Assembly: GCA_001510575.1 (NCBI GenBank)
Contig: LNGK01000006.1
Coordinates: 2,584,926 to 2,648,925, forward strand
Length of the DNA stretch: 64,000 bases
Source: Knoxdaviesia capensis
Lineage: Eukaryota; Ascomycota; Sordariomycetes; Microascales; Gondwanamycetaceae
Direction: 5' to 3'
Below, in pieces: positions 22,772 to 37,743 of this stretch. Numbering within the stretch: position 1 is the stretch's first letter; each line of letters begins with the position of its first letter. The notes below the pieces were generated by a model. It had not been told where the DNA came from. It was given only the letters and a program-made list of their open reading frames with translations, and ran no database searches. Both the position numbers and the translations under genes were made by a program.

Positions 22772-25700
22772 GGGTATAGGTATTAACGCTCGGTACGTCG
22801 ATCTAGTTCTTATCGGTAGTAATAAAGGTATCTATTTATACTAATATATTACTAGGTACCTAGTAATTAGCCTAACTATTATAATATTTAGTATAAGTAT
22901 TCTATATAACGTTATTAATAACGTATCGATAGTAGAGAATACCTAGGTATTCGATACGTCTTAGTACGTATCTAGTATACGGAATCGGCTTAACGGCTCC
23001 GACTATAGCGGTAACGCGCGGTGCGTTCGTAGCGGGAGTAGCGGTAGGGGGAATAACGGCTATAATAGGTAATAGAGTATTATTAGTAGGCTATTAAGAG
23101 ATATTATTATCGTTTATAGTATAAATAGTAGGCTTAGTAAGTAGAATAGCTATTAATAGTGCTAGTAATAGAAAAGATAGATAGGAAAGCGATAGTAGTA
23201 ATAAGAGAGATAAAGAACTATCTAATTCTAAATCGTTTATAACTAGAGATCGCTAGCTTCTTATACTTCTTCGTTAGTTATATAACTATTTATTTCTTTA
23301 TTTATTATAAATAAGAAAGAATTTAGCTTTTTATCGTAAAAGGTGAGGTTATTACGGCGTTTATCGTGCTATAGTAGTCTTTCTATTAGCTAATATAGTC
23401 TTAATAGCTATTAAACTAAGTAGTTACTAAGAAAAGCGGGTCCCGGAGGGCGGAAGGGATAGCTAGATAAAGGACGTTTAGGTTAATCGCGGTATTTAGA
23501 ATATCGTGCTATAGCGGTATTTATGCTATTCGATATTAGATAGTATAATTAGTACCTCCTTCCCCTCCCTTCGTTATACGAATATAGGAAAGGGCGATAG
23601 TTAGCCGCGTAAATGTAGGTGGCTAGCGTAAAGCGCGGGAATCAGGAATAAAGAAGGGAAAAAAGGAAAGAATAGTATAGGGTGAGGCAACTATCTACCG
23701 ATAGACGATAGACGCTTACGATCTAGCTCGAGTAGGCGACGACTAGTATACTAAAGGCTACGAATAAGCTAGCTATCCTCGACGTACGCTAGGAATAGGT
23801 TAAACCTATTATAGCGTTTATCGAGCTAATAACCGCCTAGTAACTCTAGAGTATAGGTATTACCCTAGTAAATATCGATAATAAGCTACGGTCCGTTATA
23901 GAATAACTTATATTTATACTTTTATAGTCGATATCTTAACGTCTAGTCGCCTTTATTAAAAATACGATACGTAGCCTTATTATTCTATAATATAATACGG
24001 ATATATATTTAGTATACCTTTATAAAGTTAGATAATAAGCGAACGGTCTTAAATAACTATCTTTTATAAGCTAAATCTTATTAGGAGGCGATAACTTTAT
24101 CTATAGTAGGCTCCCGTTTATATAGCGTAGTAATATAAGTAGCGCTATCGTGGGGCTCGGTACCGAAAAGTAAGTAATATAAGGAAAAGCTACTTATTTA
24201 TAGTTTATTTAAGTAGATACGTATAGCTTTAGGAATAATTATTAGCTAATTAATATCTTCTCGGTTTTTAGTATTAGCGTTAGCTAGATAGCTAGCGATA
24301 TACTTAATTTACCCGTTAAAGCGCTTAACTTAACTATTTATCCGTAGATAGTATATCGTTATATAATACTATTATATAGGGGGGTTATAGTTAGTAAGGA
24401 GGGTCCTAAATTCGTTAGAGTTAAAGGGGGTACTATTATTAGTAATAATCTCGACTAACGGTCTAAATACTACGTAAATACGTACTACTAATAACTTTAT
24501 AGTAGTTAAGGTACTATTATAAGGGTCTATAACTATTATAACGTAGCTAGTAGCGTACTCGATTACTATTAATAGCTATATCCGTTTACTATTAATAATA
24601 AAACGGTTAGTAAAATCTATTCCTTAGCGTACTAATAATCGTATAATTAGGATTAGTTATAGCGATTCTATTACTTTAAGTAGCTTTTATAATAATTAAT
24701 ATTCTATATATCGTTAAACGGCCTTATTTATAGCTAAAATTAAGTTAGGGTACTATACTCGTTTAGTTAATAACGTATATAGGGTACTAACGCGCGTATA
24801 GCCTTCTAGCTTATAGACCTTAATAGCTTCTAAAACGGAGGCCTCGTATATTAGTATTTTTATTAAGATATAGTTAATAACGGTATATACTTCGCCGTAA
24901 AAGATAGCGAAATAGTCTTAAACGAAGGTTAAAGGGATACGATAGGGGAGTAGATAGCTATTTTCTAGGTAGTTAATAATATCCTAAACGTCGTACTATC
25001 TAAGGTTATCTAACTTCTTAATATTAGGGGCGATTAGCGTATCGTTTATAGGTTATTTAGTATTTATAGTATTATTTAGAGGCTATTTAGTATCGTTTTA
25101 CGGTAGTTACGCTAGTAGGCGTATCTTAAATCGTTAGTTTAGTAGTCTAGGGGTCTCGTTATTAATAGCGGGAAAGACGTTAGTTAACGTATTATTATCG
25201 TTCGTTTTATACCCTTCCTCCTTATTCGTTATGAGCGCTATATCTATACGTAGCTATAATAACTAATTAACTAAAATATTAGCCTTTCTAAACTAGTAGT
25301 AAATACGTACGCTATAGTATACGATTATATTAAGAAATTATAATATTCTAGCTAGCTATTCCTACTTAGTAGTAAAAAGGTATAGGGTTTTATAATTAGT
25401 AATAATAGTAATCTTAGCGGCCTCTAGCTAGCTCCTTTAATACTATAATAATATAATAATAGTAAGTATTTCTCTCTCTTAAGTACTATATCGCTACTAG
25501 GTCTTCGATAAAATAGCGTTAAAGTACGTAACTAGGCGTAAAACGCTACGTTTATTATTAGAATCGCGTTATAGTTAAAATAACGTAATACTAACGGTAT
25601 AATTAGAAGCGTTAGTCTTAAGTACTAATAGGAGTATATAGTTATAGTTACGTAGCTCTAAGAGGGAGGCTATAATATCGCGAATATCGCGCTAGGCTTA

Positions 25701-26322
25701 TAATAACTCGTTATCTAGCTATACTTATACGCCTTTAAGCTTATCTACTCTAGTATATTTATAGAGTAGACGCGTTTTATATATAAAATAGGGGATAAAG
25801 CGGCGTAAATAGCTAGTGGTATTTAGAAAGCTACGGATCTTAGTAGTAATAGTAGGCGCTAGTCTCTCGCAGATAGTAGCTACCTTCTTAGGATCGGGAC
25901 GAATACTATAGATAAAGATAATTATTCTTAGGAACTTACTTTCTTTAACGAACTATTCGTACTTCTTAAGGTTTAATAATAGTTAATAGCGGCTTAATTA
26001 ACGTAGAATAGCGACTATTCTCTTAGCTAATTTTATTATTATCTTACCTTAAATATAAATATTATCTAAAAGGCCTATAGTAAAGGCGCGTACTAGCTTA
26101 AGGACTTCGTTTATAAAACGCTAGAAGGTTATAGGTACGTTTATAAGGCTAAATAGTATATAAAGCTATTCGTATTATCTAAATAGCGTAGAAAACGCTA
26201 TCTTTAGTACTACCTTAGGGTCTATAACTATTTACTAGAAGCTATCTTCTAAGTTAAGAAAGGTATAGAATCGGTATCTAGCGGCCTATTATAAGGAATC
26301 CTCGATATTCGGTAGTAGATAG
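22772..26322 (-). mobile_element. Gypsy fragment D, inverted, interrupted by Copia E
   Basis: Reverse-complement copy of the third frame (22772 to about 23560) followed by integrase, RNase H and part of RT. It begins inside the third frame at nearly the same place where C begins, in the opposite orientation, so C and D meet head to head around an LTR. At 26322 the RT sequence stops at GTAGATAG and the Copia E LTR begins; in B the same sequence continues into GGCTAC. The rest of D is not in the window. Confidence 0.75.
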
Positions 26323-26665
26323 TATTCGAATATAGGAAAAGCGGTTAGAATTAGAAGCGTAACTTTATAGTTAATACTATTTATAAAGGTAGGGGGTAAA
26401 AAATAAGATAAGTAGTTAATGGCTATGAAATACTATGCTAGAATAGATGGGGGGAAAGCTTCCCTCTTATCCCCTATAGGATCTAGGCTTCCTCCCATCT
26501 AGATCCCTAATACCTTCTAAGGCTTCCCTTCCTATACTAGGCTCTTCGTAAATCTATATTATATCTATTATTATTCCCTAGGCTATTTATCGTAGCCTTA
26601 TTCTTTATTATAAACTTCTAACTATATAAAAGATAATATAATATAAATTATTCTAATATTTAATA
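26323..26665 (-). repeat. LTR of Copia E
   Basis: 343 bases, same family as the F LTRs. Its terminus TATTCGAATA is the RIP-like form of the TGTTGGAATG seen at 27694. It ends TTTAATA next to the CCCC of the internal region. Confidence 0.8.
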
Positions 26666-27937
26666 CCCCTTCTTAGTTAGAACGTTATATACTAGTAGTC
26701 CCGCGTACCTCTTAAATAGTACTCTTCTTAATAGCTTAGTTAGTACGTCCGCTAATTATTTAGCTATAGGCACGTATTATACTCTAATATTAAGTTCCCG
26801 TACTTAGTTAATAGTAGAGTAAAGAGGCGTACTAACGTATTTTAGGTTCGGATAGTAAGTAGGTTTCGTAACGGCGGTAATAGTAACGGTATTATCCTCC
26901 TAGAAGACGATATTTCTAATATAAAAATTAAGCTCGGTTAGTAAATATTAAAGCTATACTAGGTAGTATATAGTCTCTCGTAGCGCGTAGATCTCGGCTT
27001 TAGCGGAAGAGTTAGTAGTCCGCCTCTACCGTTTACTATACTAGCTAATAGGGTTATTATTAAGTATAATAACGTAGCTAGTAGTTAATTTAAATTCGGC
27101 GTCTTCGGTATTACCGTACGAGGTATCGGCCTAGGCGTTTAGTATCTAATCTTACGCCGTAGGACTTTATCGGTAGGTAATCCCCTTCTAAGCGTATCTA
27201 GTAAGGTACTATAGTATACGCTTTAGGCCTTTAGCGTATATAATTCGTAGGTCGTAAGAGAAGCGCGCGTGCTAATATATAACGTAAGCTACGTTAGGTT
27301 AGGTCTTTCCTATAAGGTATAAGAGCTTTCTTATTATTCGATAATATAAGCCTTAATTAGTAGGTTATATATCTTTATATTCGGGGGGTAAAAAGGTAAC
27401 TAGCTCTATTAACGTAGTTACGGTTTAGTAATTTAAAAGCTAGAACTCCTCTAGTATATCCTTAATATAGGTATCCTAGCTAATTAAGATACTATCGTTC
27501 TCGATCTTAATAGCTATTCCTAAGAGCTATTCGGGCTCTCCTTAGTACTTAGAGATTAGGATACTTACTAGGTCTTTCTCGAATTAATCGGCTATAGATT
27601 TATTAGGGGAAAGGATTAATAGGTCGTTAACGTAAGAAGAGATAACTACTCGGGTCTAGGGGTTATAGTAGGTTACGTCGTTAGCTTATAAAGTGTTGGA
27701 ATGCAGGAAATGTAGTCAGAATTAGAAGCGTAACTTTGCAGTCAATACCATTTATAAAGGTAGGGGGTAAAAAATAAGATAAGTAGTTGATAGCTATGTG
27801 ATTCCTAGATATATAGTCCAAAGGACTAATAAATGAGTTATAATTATAAGGCACGTATAGAGAAATATATATAAAGGGAAGCTTGAATTTTTTCTATCTT
27901 AAGATATTTCCTATAAAAGCGCGGTAGATATCTGCCT

Positions 27938-28750
27938 TTTATAGGTCTTTTACTAGCTCTTTAAGGCATTTATATATATATAGATATATACCTAAATACT
28001 TACCGCTAGGTAGTATCTATATATATTAGTATACGTTTATACGTAATTATAATATACTCTAACCTATTAGGGATCTATAAGATCCCCTTTCTTAACTAGA
28101 TCGTCCGCGATCTACNTTTAACTAGTAAAGGATATTAAAAGGACTTCCCTTTATATAATTTTATACTTATACTACGAGCGGTTTTTAATTATTTTTATAT
28201 TTTTCTAAGGGTCCTCTTTTTTTTATCTTTTTTAACTTTTCTAAGCGTATAGAAAGAAATATAATATAAAGCGAGTCTAAATAGTAGTTAGATAGGAATA
28301 ATAATAGTAATCGATAGGAAAATAGGTATCTAGTATAATAAANCTTTTATAGGTCTTTTACTAGCTCTTTAAGGTATTTATATATATATAGATATATACC
28401 TAAATACTTACCGCTAGGTAGTATCTATATATATTAGTATACGTTTATACGTAATTATAATATACTCTAACCTATTAGGGATCTATAAGATCCCCTTTCT
28501 TAACTAGATCGTCCGCGATCTACCTTTAACTAGTAAAGGATATTAAAAGGACTTCCCTTTATATAATTTTATACTTATACTACGAGCGGTTTTTAATTAT
28601 TTTTATATTTTTCTAAGGGTCCTCTTTTTTTTATCTTTTTTAACTTTTCTAAGCGTATAGAAAGAAATATAATATAAAGCGAGTCTAAATAGTAGTTAGA
28701 TAGGAATAATAATAGTAATCGATAGGAAAATAGGTATCTAATATAATAAA
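27938..28750 (+). repeat. Tandem ~405-bp duplication with ambiguous bases
   Basis: The stretch starting CTTTTATAGGTCTTTTAC at 27938 (half LTR plus adjacent internal DNA) is repeated almost base for base from 28345. Ns lie at 28116 and 28343, the latter exactly at the joint. An assembly or gap-filling artefact is at least as likely as a real duplication. Confidence 0.75.
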
Positions 28751-28759
28751 AGGGAACTT

Positions 28760-30230
28760 CCTATTTATAGCGTTTCGGGTAGCTATAGGCACCGTTTTAT
28801 CCGTCTAACGACGTAAATACCTTAGTATTAGATAGTATTAAGAGGGATTAAGAATACTACGACGCCTAGTTGGACGGTAATAGCCTATATTATACTATAT
28901 AGGTAGCGATTACGTAACTTATCTACCTATTATTAGTTAATATAAGCGGGCGCTACGCTAGGGAATTAGGCTATAAAGGTAGCGGGGACCGGGGCGTTAA
29001 GGAAAGGGGGTACTATTACGATAGCGGTAGCTACTATTAGCGTAGCTATCGGCGTAAATACTAGTATTACCGGTATAACGGCGGCTCTACTAGCTAGTAT
29101 TAGTACTATAACGACTAATATAGTAGGTGCTACTACTAGCGGAGTAGGTACTAGCGGGGGTCCTCCCTTAATAATATTAATTTTAGCGGCCTCGGTAGCC
29201 GAAAAGAGAGGTAATAGGTATACCGTAGTCGGGGCTAGCGCTAAAGCCGTACGCTATAGGCGTATAATAGTTAGTTAAACGGGTACGGGGAGTCCCGTAA
29301 AGGTATATAGTATAGCTACGGTATTAATAAAACGGCTCGCGTTATTAAATTCCTCGCTATTTAACTTCCGATTAGCGGCCGTAGCGCTTCTATTATAGAC
29401 GAATAGATACTTAGCTATAGCGATATCCCGTAGCGCTCGGGTTTATATACTTAGCGTATTAATCTAATTCTTATCGGTATCTATAAAGGTATCTATTTCG
29501 GCTAATATATTATTAGGTACCTAGTAATTAGCTTAATAGTTATAGTATTTAGTATAAGTATTCTATATAACGTTATTAATAACGTATCGATAGTAAAGAA
29601 TACCTAGGTATTCGATACGTCTTAATACGTATCGGGTATACGGAATTAGCTCGATAGCTCCGATTATAATAGTAACGCGCGGTACGTTCGTAGCGGGAGT
29701 AGCGGTAAGGGGAATAGCGGCTATAGTAGGTAATAGAGTATTATTAGCGTTATTATTATTATTATTAGTAGGCTATTAAGAGATATTATTATCGTTTATA
29801 GTGTAAATAGTAGGCTTAGTAAGTAGAATAGCTATTAATAGTATTAGTAATAGGAAAGATAGATAAGAAAGAGATAGTAGTAATAAGAGAGATAAAGAAC
29901 TATTTAATTCTAAATCGTTTATAGCTAGAGATCGCTAGCTTCTTATACTTCTTCGTTAGTCGTATAACTATTTATTTCTTTATTTATTATAAATAAAAAA
30001 GAATTTAGCTTTTTATTATAAAAGGTAAGGTTATTACGGCGTTTATCGTACTATAGTAGTCCTTCTATTAGCTAATATAGTCCTAATAGCTATTAAACTA
30101 GGTAGTTACTAAGAAAAGCGGGTCCCGGAAGGCGGAAGGGATAGCCGGATAAAGGACGTTTAGGTTAGTCGCGGTATTTAGAATATCGTGCTATAGCGGT
30201 ATTTATATTATTCGATATTAGATAGTATAA
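28760..30230 (-). pseudogene. Third open frame in Gypsy B
   Basis: Inverted counterpart of the frame at 19440-21040 in A, same position between integrase and LTR, similar length, with the same hydrophobic and Pro-rich segments. Conservation of place and layout in two independent insertions shows that it belongs to the element. Confidence 0.5.
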
Positions 30231-30699
30231 TTAGTACCTCCTTCCCCTCCCTTTATCGCACGAATATAGGAAAAGGCGATAGTTAGCTACGTAAATATAG
30301 GTAGCTAGCGTAAAGCGCGGGAATTAGGAATAAAGAAAGGAAGAAAAAAAAAATAGTATATAGGCGTAGCGGTAAGTCTAGAGCGTTCTATTAATTATTA
30401 ATATAGTAAAATAGGTTAAAAGTAAGGAAATACGCGGGAAAAAATCGGAAAAAGTATATAAAAGGCGGAATATTAGCGGTAATAGCGGTAAAATAAAAAA
30501 GAATAATAAAAGAAAAATTCTAAAAAAGGAAAATAGTATAGCTTAATAGTAAGGCGTAGCTAAAAATAAAAATAAAATAAAGGAAATTAGGATATAGATA
30601 GAATTAGGATATAAATAGGGGATAACTATAGAATAAATATTATAAAGGAAAAGTAAAATAATAAATAAAAAATAAAAAGGGAAAGAAATAGTATAAAGT

Positions 30700-33600
30700 A
30701 AGGTAACTATCTACTAATAGACGATAGACGCTTACGATCTAGCTCGAGTAAGCGACGACTAGTATACTAAAGGCTACGAATAGGCTAGCTATCCTTAACG
30801 TACGCTAGGAATAGGTTAAACCTATTATAGCGTTTATCGAGCTAATAACCGCCCGGTAACTCTAGAGTATAGGTATTACCTTAGTAAACGTTGATAATAA
30901 GCTACGGTCTATCGTAAAATAGCTCGTATTTATGCTTTTACGGTCGATACTATAACGTCTAGTCGCCTTTACTAAAAATACGATACGTAGCCTTATCGTT
31001 CTATAATATAGTATAGATATATATTCGGTATACCTTTATAGAGTTAGATAATAGGCGAATAGTCTTAAATAACTATCTTTTACGAGCTAAATCTTACTAG
31101 GAAGCGATAACTTCGTCCCTAGTAGGCTCCCGTTCGTATAGCGTAGTAATATAGGTAGCGCTATCGTAGGGCTCGGTACCGAAAAGTAGGTAATACGGGG
31201 AAAAGCTACTTATTTACGGTTTATTTAGGTAGATACGTATAGCTTTAGGAATAATTATTAGCTAATCGATATCTTCTCGGTTTTTAGTATTAGCGTTAGC
31301 TAGACGGCTAGCGATATATTTAATTTACCCGTTAAAGCGCTTAACTCGGCTATTCGTCCGTAGATAGTATATTATTATACGATACTATTATATAGGGGGG
31401 TTATAGTTAGCGAAGAGGGTCTTAAATTTATCGGAGTTAAAGGGGGTACTATTATTAGTAATAATCTCGACTAGCGGTCTAAATACTACGTAAATACGTA
31501 CTACTAGTAACTTTATAGTAGCTAAGGTACTATTACGAGGGTCTATAGCTACTATAGCGTAGCTAGTAGCGTACTTAACTACCGTTAATAGCTATATCCG
31601 TTTACTATTAATAATAAAACGGCTAGTAAAGTCTATTCCCTAGCGTACTAATAGTCGTACTATTAGGATCGGTCGTAGCGATTCCGTTACTTCGGGGGGC
31701 TTTTATAGTAATTAATATTCCGTATACTATTAAACGGCCTTATTCGTAACTAAAATTAAGTTAGGATACTATACTCGTTTAGCTAATAGCGTATATAAGG
31801 TACTAACGCGCGTATAGCCTTCTAGCTTATAGACCTTAATAGCTTCTAAAATAGAAGCCTCGTACGTTAGTATTTTTATTAAGATACGGTTAATAACGGT
31901 ATATACTTTACCGTAAAAGATAGCGAAATAGTCCTAAACGAAGGTCGAAGGGATACGATAGGGGAGTAGATAGCTATTCTCTAAGTAGTTAATAATATCC
32001 TAAACGTCGTGCTATCTAAGGTCGTCTAACTTCTTAATATTAGGGGCGATTAGCGTATCGTTCGTAGGTTATTCGGTATTTATAGTATTATTCGGAAGCT
32101 ATTCGGCGTCGTTTTACGGTAGTCGCGCCGGTAAACGTATCTTAAATCATTAGTTCGGTAGTCTAGGGGTCTCGTTATTAGTAGTAGTAGTAGGAAAGAC
32201 GTCGGTTAACGTATTATTATCGTTCGTTTCGTACCCTTCCTCTTTATTCGTTACGAGCGCTATATCTATACGTAGCTATAATAACTAATTAGTTAAAATA
32301 TTAGCTTTTCTAGATCGGTAGTAAATACGTACGCTATAGTATACGATTATATCGAGAAATCGTAATATTCTAGCTAGCTATTCCTACTTAGTAGTAAAAA
32401 GGCGTAGGGTTTCGTAGTTAGTAATAATAGTAATCTTAGCGGCCTCTAGCTAGCTCCTCTAATACTATAATAATATAATAACGGTAAGTATTTCTCTCTC
32501 TTAAGTACTATATCGCTACTAGGTCTTTAATAAAACGGCGCTAAAGTACGTAACCGGGCGTAAAACGCTACGTTTATTATTAGAATCGCGCTATAGTTAG
32601 AATAACGTAATACTAACGGTATAATTAGAAGCGTCGGTCTCGAGTACCGATAGGAGTATATAGTCGTAGTTACGTAGCTCTAAGAGGGAGGCTATAGTAT
32701 CGCGAATATCGCGCTAGGCTTATAATAACTCGTTATCTAGCTATACTTATACGCCTTTAGGCTTATCTACTCTAGTATACTTATAGAGTAGACGCGCTTT
32801 ATATATGAAATAAGGGATAAAGCGGCGTAAATAGCTAGCGGTATTTAAAAAGCTACGGATCTTAGTAGTAATAGTAAGTACTAGCCTCTCGCGGATAGTA
32901 GCTACCTTCTTAGGATCGGGACGAATACCGTAGATAGAGATAATTATTCCTAGGAACTTACTTTCTTTAACGAACTATTCGTACTTCTTAAGGTTTAATA
33001 ATAATTAATAGCGGCTTAATTAGCGTAGAATAGCGACTATTCTCTTAGCTAATTCTATTATTATCTTACCCTAAATATAAATATCGTTTAAAAGGCTTAT
33101 AGTAAAGGCGCGTACCGGCTCGAGGATTTTATTTATAAAACGCTAGAAGGTTATAAGTACGTTTATAAAGCTAAATAGTATACGAAGCTATTCGTATTAT
33201 CTAAATAGCGTAAAAAACGCTATCTTTAGTACTACCTCGGGGTCTATAACTATCTACTAGAAGCTATCTTCTAAGTTAAGAAAGGTATAGAATTAGTATC
33301 TAGTAGCCTATTATAGGGAATCCTCGATATTTAGTAGTAGATAGGCTACTTTTTACGTAACTTCGTTTAACGTATAGTAATTAATTACGAAACGGTATCT
33401 AAGCCGGTTATTACTAGGGAGGGGCTTCTTAAGTAGTAATAGTATAGGTACGGACTATAGGGAGTTAATAACGTATTAAATAATACCGAGTAAGAGTAGT
33501 TTATTAGTAAATTCCTTTATAATTTTACGTTAGTAGGGGCTATAGTAGCGTAGGGGGAGAGATCTAGGTTTAGTATTAACGGTCTTAATATTATACTAAA

Positions 33601-34600
33601 TATAGGCCTTTACGTCCGGTCTAGTATCGAAATACCGTAGAATAAAGACGAAGGTATTATTATTAAAGGCCTTTCGTATAATTATTAGGGCTTCGGTATT
33701 TACTTTCTTTTATTAGTTTTCTATAATAATACGGGTACTACGAATAGCGTCGCGTTTCGTACGCTCCTTCGTAAGTAATAGTTACTTCTTATACTTAAGT
33801 AATAGCTCTTCGTTAAATTCGATAGTTACTTAGTTAGTATTTACTATTCTAGGAAACGTTTATTAAGGTAAAGGAGTGCTATTATATTATTACTTAGTAA
33901 GGTACGTAATAAAGGGAAACGATTTAGAGGTAATATAGGAGAGGGTATAGGTATCGGGGTCCGCGGGTAAAATACTATAAATATATATCGATAGAGGTAA
34001 AAGGAGGTTCTTATTATAGAAAGAGGTAGGTTTATCGTAAAAAAGGGTAATATTATTATAGGAAGAGGTAATATTTATTAGATTAGAATCGGTAGTAGAG
34101 GTAGTATAGGTAATAGCGATATTATCTCGTTTCTAGGGAGGGTAGAAATATAGAATAACGGGGGAATCGCGTAGGAGTATAAGCTTTATTATACTATTAG
34201 CGTTAGTATAACTAAGCTTCGTAGCTCCGCTTTAGCTAATAATTAGGTTAGTAAGATAGGTACCGTTAGTAATAATACCGGCTACTATAGAAATAACCTT
34301 AGATAATCCGTTAATAGTCGTTAATTAAAAGGAAATAACGATATCGTTAATAATAGCGAAGCTACTATTACCGCCTAGGTTACTAAGGCGTAGAGGGTTA
34401 GCGGATCGGTATAGCGCTAAATAACGACGGGCGTATAATTTAGAGACGAATACGCTAGCTATTCTAGTATCGATAAATACTATAAGCGGCGTTTATTAGT
34501 TATTCGTTAGTAAACCGGTATAGAAGCGGTATCGTTTATAGTATCCTTCGCGTCGTAGCTATTTTATTAGTATCTTACTAATTAACGTTAATTCCTCTAC
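30700..34600 (-). pseudogene. Gypsy B pol (protease, RT, RNase H, integrase), RIPed
   Basis: Inverted copy of the pol of A with the same motif order. CG-containing codons are kept while CA/TG are gone. Differences from A are mostly C/T or G/A, as expected for two copies RIPed separately. Confidence 0.75.
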
Positions 34601-37600
34601 TAAAAGGATTATAAATAGTATAGAATAGTAGGTAATATTAGCGAAATAGTTATTATCTACGTCTAAGCCCGTAGCTTCTAAGAGGGGAGATCCTTTAGGA
34701 GATAAGTCTTCTTTTTATATAGGGTATATACTATAAATAGCGGTTTTCTTATCCCCTCTCTTATTATTCCGCTATCCTTTATCTATTATTAGTCTATCTT
34801 TATTCCTAGAGGGGTAGGGAGTAGGGGAACGGTATATCTTTCGGTCTTAAGACGGTCTTCGTAAATAGTTACGGTTACGGGAGGTATTTTAAGAATAGTT
34901 ACGAGGCTCGCGGGAATAACTACGATTATCTATCGTTTAGCCTCGGTTTATCGTGAAACGCGTATTCTAACGCGCCTTTTAACGTCGATTATTATTCTTA
35001 GTACGTAGCTCCGTATATTTACGAACCTAATAACCTATCTTTCTATATCGGAAATACGTAGATTTATCTCTATCTTTATCTTACGTAATATAATTAAGTA
35101 CTTCTTTACGGGTTTTAAATTATAGCGTTTCTCCTTCCTCTTCGGTCTTCGGCGCGGTATTTAGCTAAGCGGCATATAATTATCTAGTCTTTAATAAATA
35201 GTAAGTAGTATTAACTATAGTACGGATACTAGAATCGGGGGTTATATCCTACTATATCTTATACTATAAGTCTATAATATTATAACGTAGAATATCCTCT
35301 ACTATACGTCGAATATAATACGTTTTAAGTAAGTTATTAGTAGAATTCTATACTATTTTAGCTAAAAGCTCGATAGCTTTATATTTAGACTTATTCTAAT
35401 AATTAAACGCGAGAGCTATAAATACGCGCGAAAGGGTAGATATTAGTATACGACTAGAAATAAATATTAATATAGATTTTACTAGTATAGGCTACGGTAT
35501 ATCGGTATACCGTCGAATAAAATACTAAAGGGGTATAAATTCGCCTCTAATTACCGGTAGTATTTAAGACGTCTAATACGTATATAGAATTATAGATTTA
35601 TATAAGTAAGTCTAAATACGTACTAATTATACTATAACTATATAGTCTACCTTACTTAAGTAGTCGCTTTATAGCTAACTAATAGCTTTTTTACCGTTTT
35701 TCTTACGATCTTCTCTATTACTAATATCTAATAGGAGTATTAGCTCTAGAAACGTCGCTTAGAGGTATTAATACTACCTAATAGCGTACTCGTTATTTAT
35801 TAGAGGTATATTTTACTTTATTAAACTACCTTCGATAGCTAAATTCCTATTTATTAAACGAGGGCTTAAGAATCGTCCTTTAATAGTAAGCTATAATAGT
35901 AATATAAAGCTATTAATACTAATATTAGTAAATAGTTTACTATTAGGCCCTAGATATAGTTTCGCTTAAAATATTACTTTAGGGGTTATCGTTTATAAGG
36001 GTATTTACTAGAATAGTATAGGAAATATTAGAATTATACTACTATCGTATATTCCTTATCTATATATATAACCTTATTATCCTTTTAGAACCGTACTACC
36101 TATACCTCTCGGTATTTATAATATAATATATAGTACTAAGGGCTAGTTTCTCGTTAGTTAGACGCTAGTTATAGGTAATAACGGATTATTAGCTATAGTT
36201 ACGCTAGAAAGGGGGCTCTTTCTACTTAGGTCAGTAGGTAATAGTAGTCTTATTATCTACGGACTAGCTAATAATAGCGAGGGAGTAAGAAAAAAGGATA
36301 AGGTAGCTATAGCTATAGCTAGTAAGTTACTATAGCTTATAGCGTCTATTAGCTTTTCTAGAAGCTTTTCTATTATTATACTAATAACGGTATTTATATT
36401 ATCGGCGCGCTCTTTCTCTCTCGCTTATCTATTAAAGTTAGACTCTATACGGTCCGTAAGTAGCGTTTTTATTATTTACTTTAATTCCTCGATCGTAATA
36501 GACTCGGTATATTAAGGCGGTAGACTACTTACCGGCTATACCGGTAGAATATTTATCCCGTTATCTATAGCCTTTCCTTTCCCTCGTCCTATTATTATCC
36601 GACGATTATACGTAATAGGGGTTACTTCTATAGGGGGTTATAGCTCCTTAACCGGTAACTTACCGGTTTATAGGTTAGTTATAGCGCTTACCTTACTTAA
36701 GGCTTTAAGGTTATAAGTAATACTTTTATCTCTTTTACGTAGAATACGTTATTCTTTATCTAATATTCGGCGTAAAAGCGGATATTAGCGGTCTAGGCTC
36801 GCCGGGAAATAGGGGGTTAGGGATATAAACCGATAGTAAGTAGGAGCGAAAGGGAATAAATAGGGAAAACTAGGGTATAATAGTTATAAATAGTTAGATA
36901 GTCTAGATTTATAGGGTTAATAATAAAGGGAAAGAGCGGTAGAAAGGATAACTATTAGAAAAGAAATAGGGCTAGCGAAATAAGAAATAAGACTATTAGT
37001 ATATAAACGGGGTATAAAGGGGGTATAAAAGCGGGTTAGTCTTAGAATAAGAGGCGGATTAGTAATTAGAATTAAATAGAATAGGAGAATAGGTAAAAAG
37101 GAAGTCCGTAAACGGAGGTAATAGAAAATAATCGAAAATAGTAGAAATATTAAGACGTTAGTTATCGGAATAGTAAAAGTCTCAGAAATAATTAGAAAAA
37201 GTCGTAGAAATAAATAAGTAAAGTCGTAAAATAAAGGAAAAGTCGTAGAAATAAATAAAAATAGAGGGATTAGCTATTAAATATTTAGTAATAGGACTCG
37301 AACCTATTAGTAGTATCCGATAGCTTAGGAGGTATAGGAAAGGCACGCGGGAGGCGTGTAAAACGTCGGTAAAGGTAGGGTAATTTAGTATTTTACTAGA
37401 GTAATAGTAGTTAATTAGCTATTAGTTCGGTAAGGATAGAATTAAAAGAAGGAAAATAAAAGATATTTATTTAACGTGCTTTCGTTACTAAAAAGAGGTT
37501 AAATAAAAGGGGTTTTTTTATAAAAGAAGGGTAATTCGTAGTTCACCGCGGCGGAAAGTAGTAAAGCTATTAGCGGGGGTAAATTCTAAATTAAAAGAAA

Positions 37601-37743
37601 GGAAAGTTAAGATATTAGTCGATTACGTATCGATTAAGACTTAAACCTAGAGGAAAGGTAGTCGATTACGATAGTTAGGCTTTAAAGGAAAGTTAATAAG
37701 AGGTTAATAGTATAAGTATTACGCTTATAAAAAATTAATTTTT

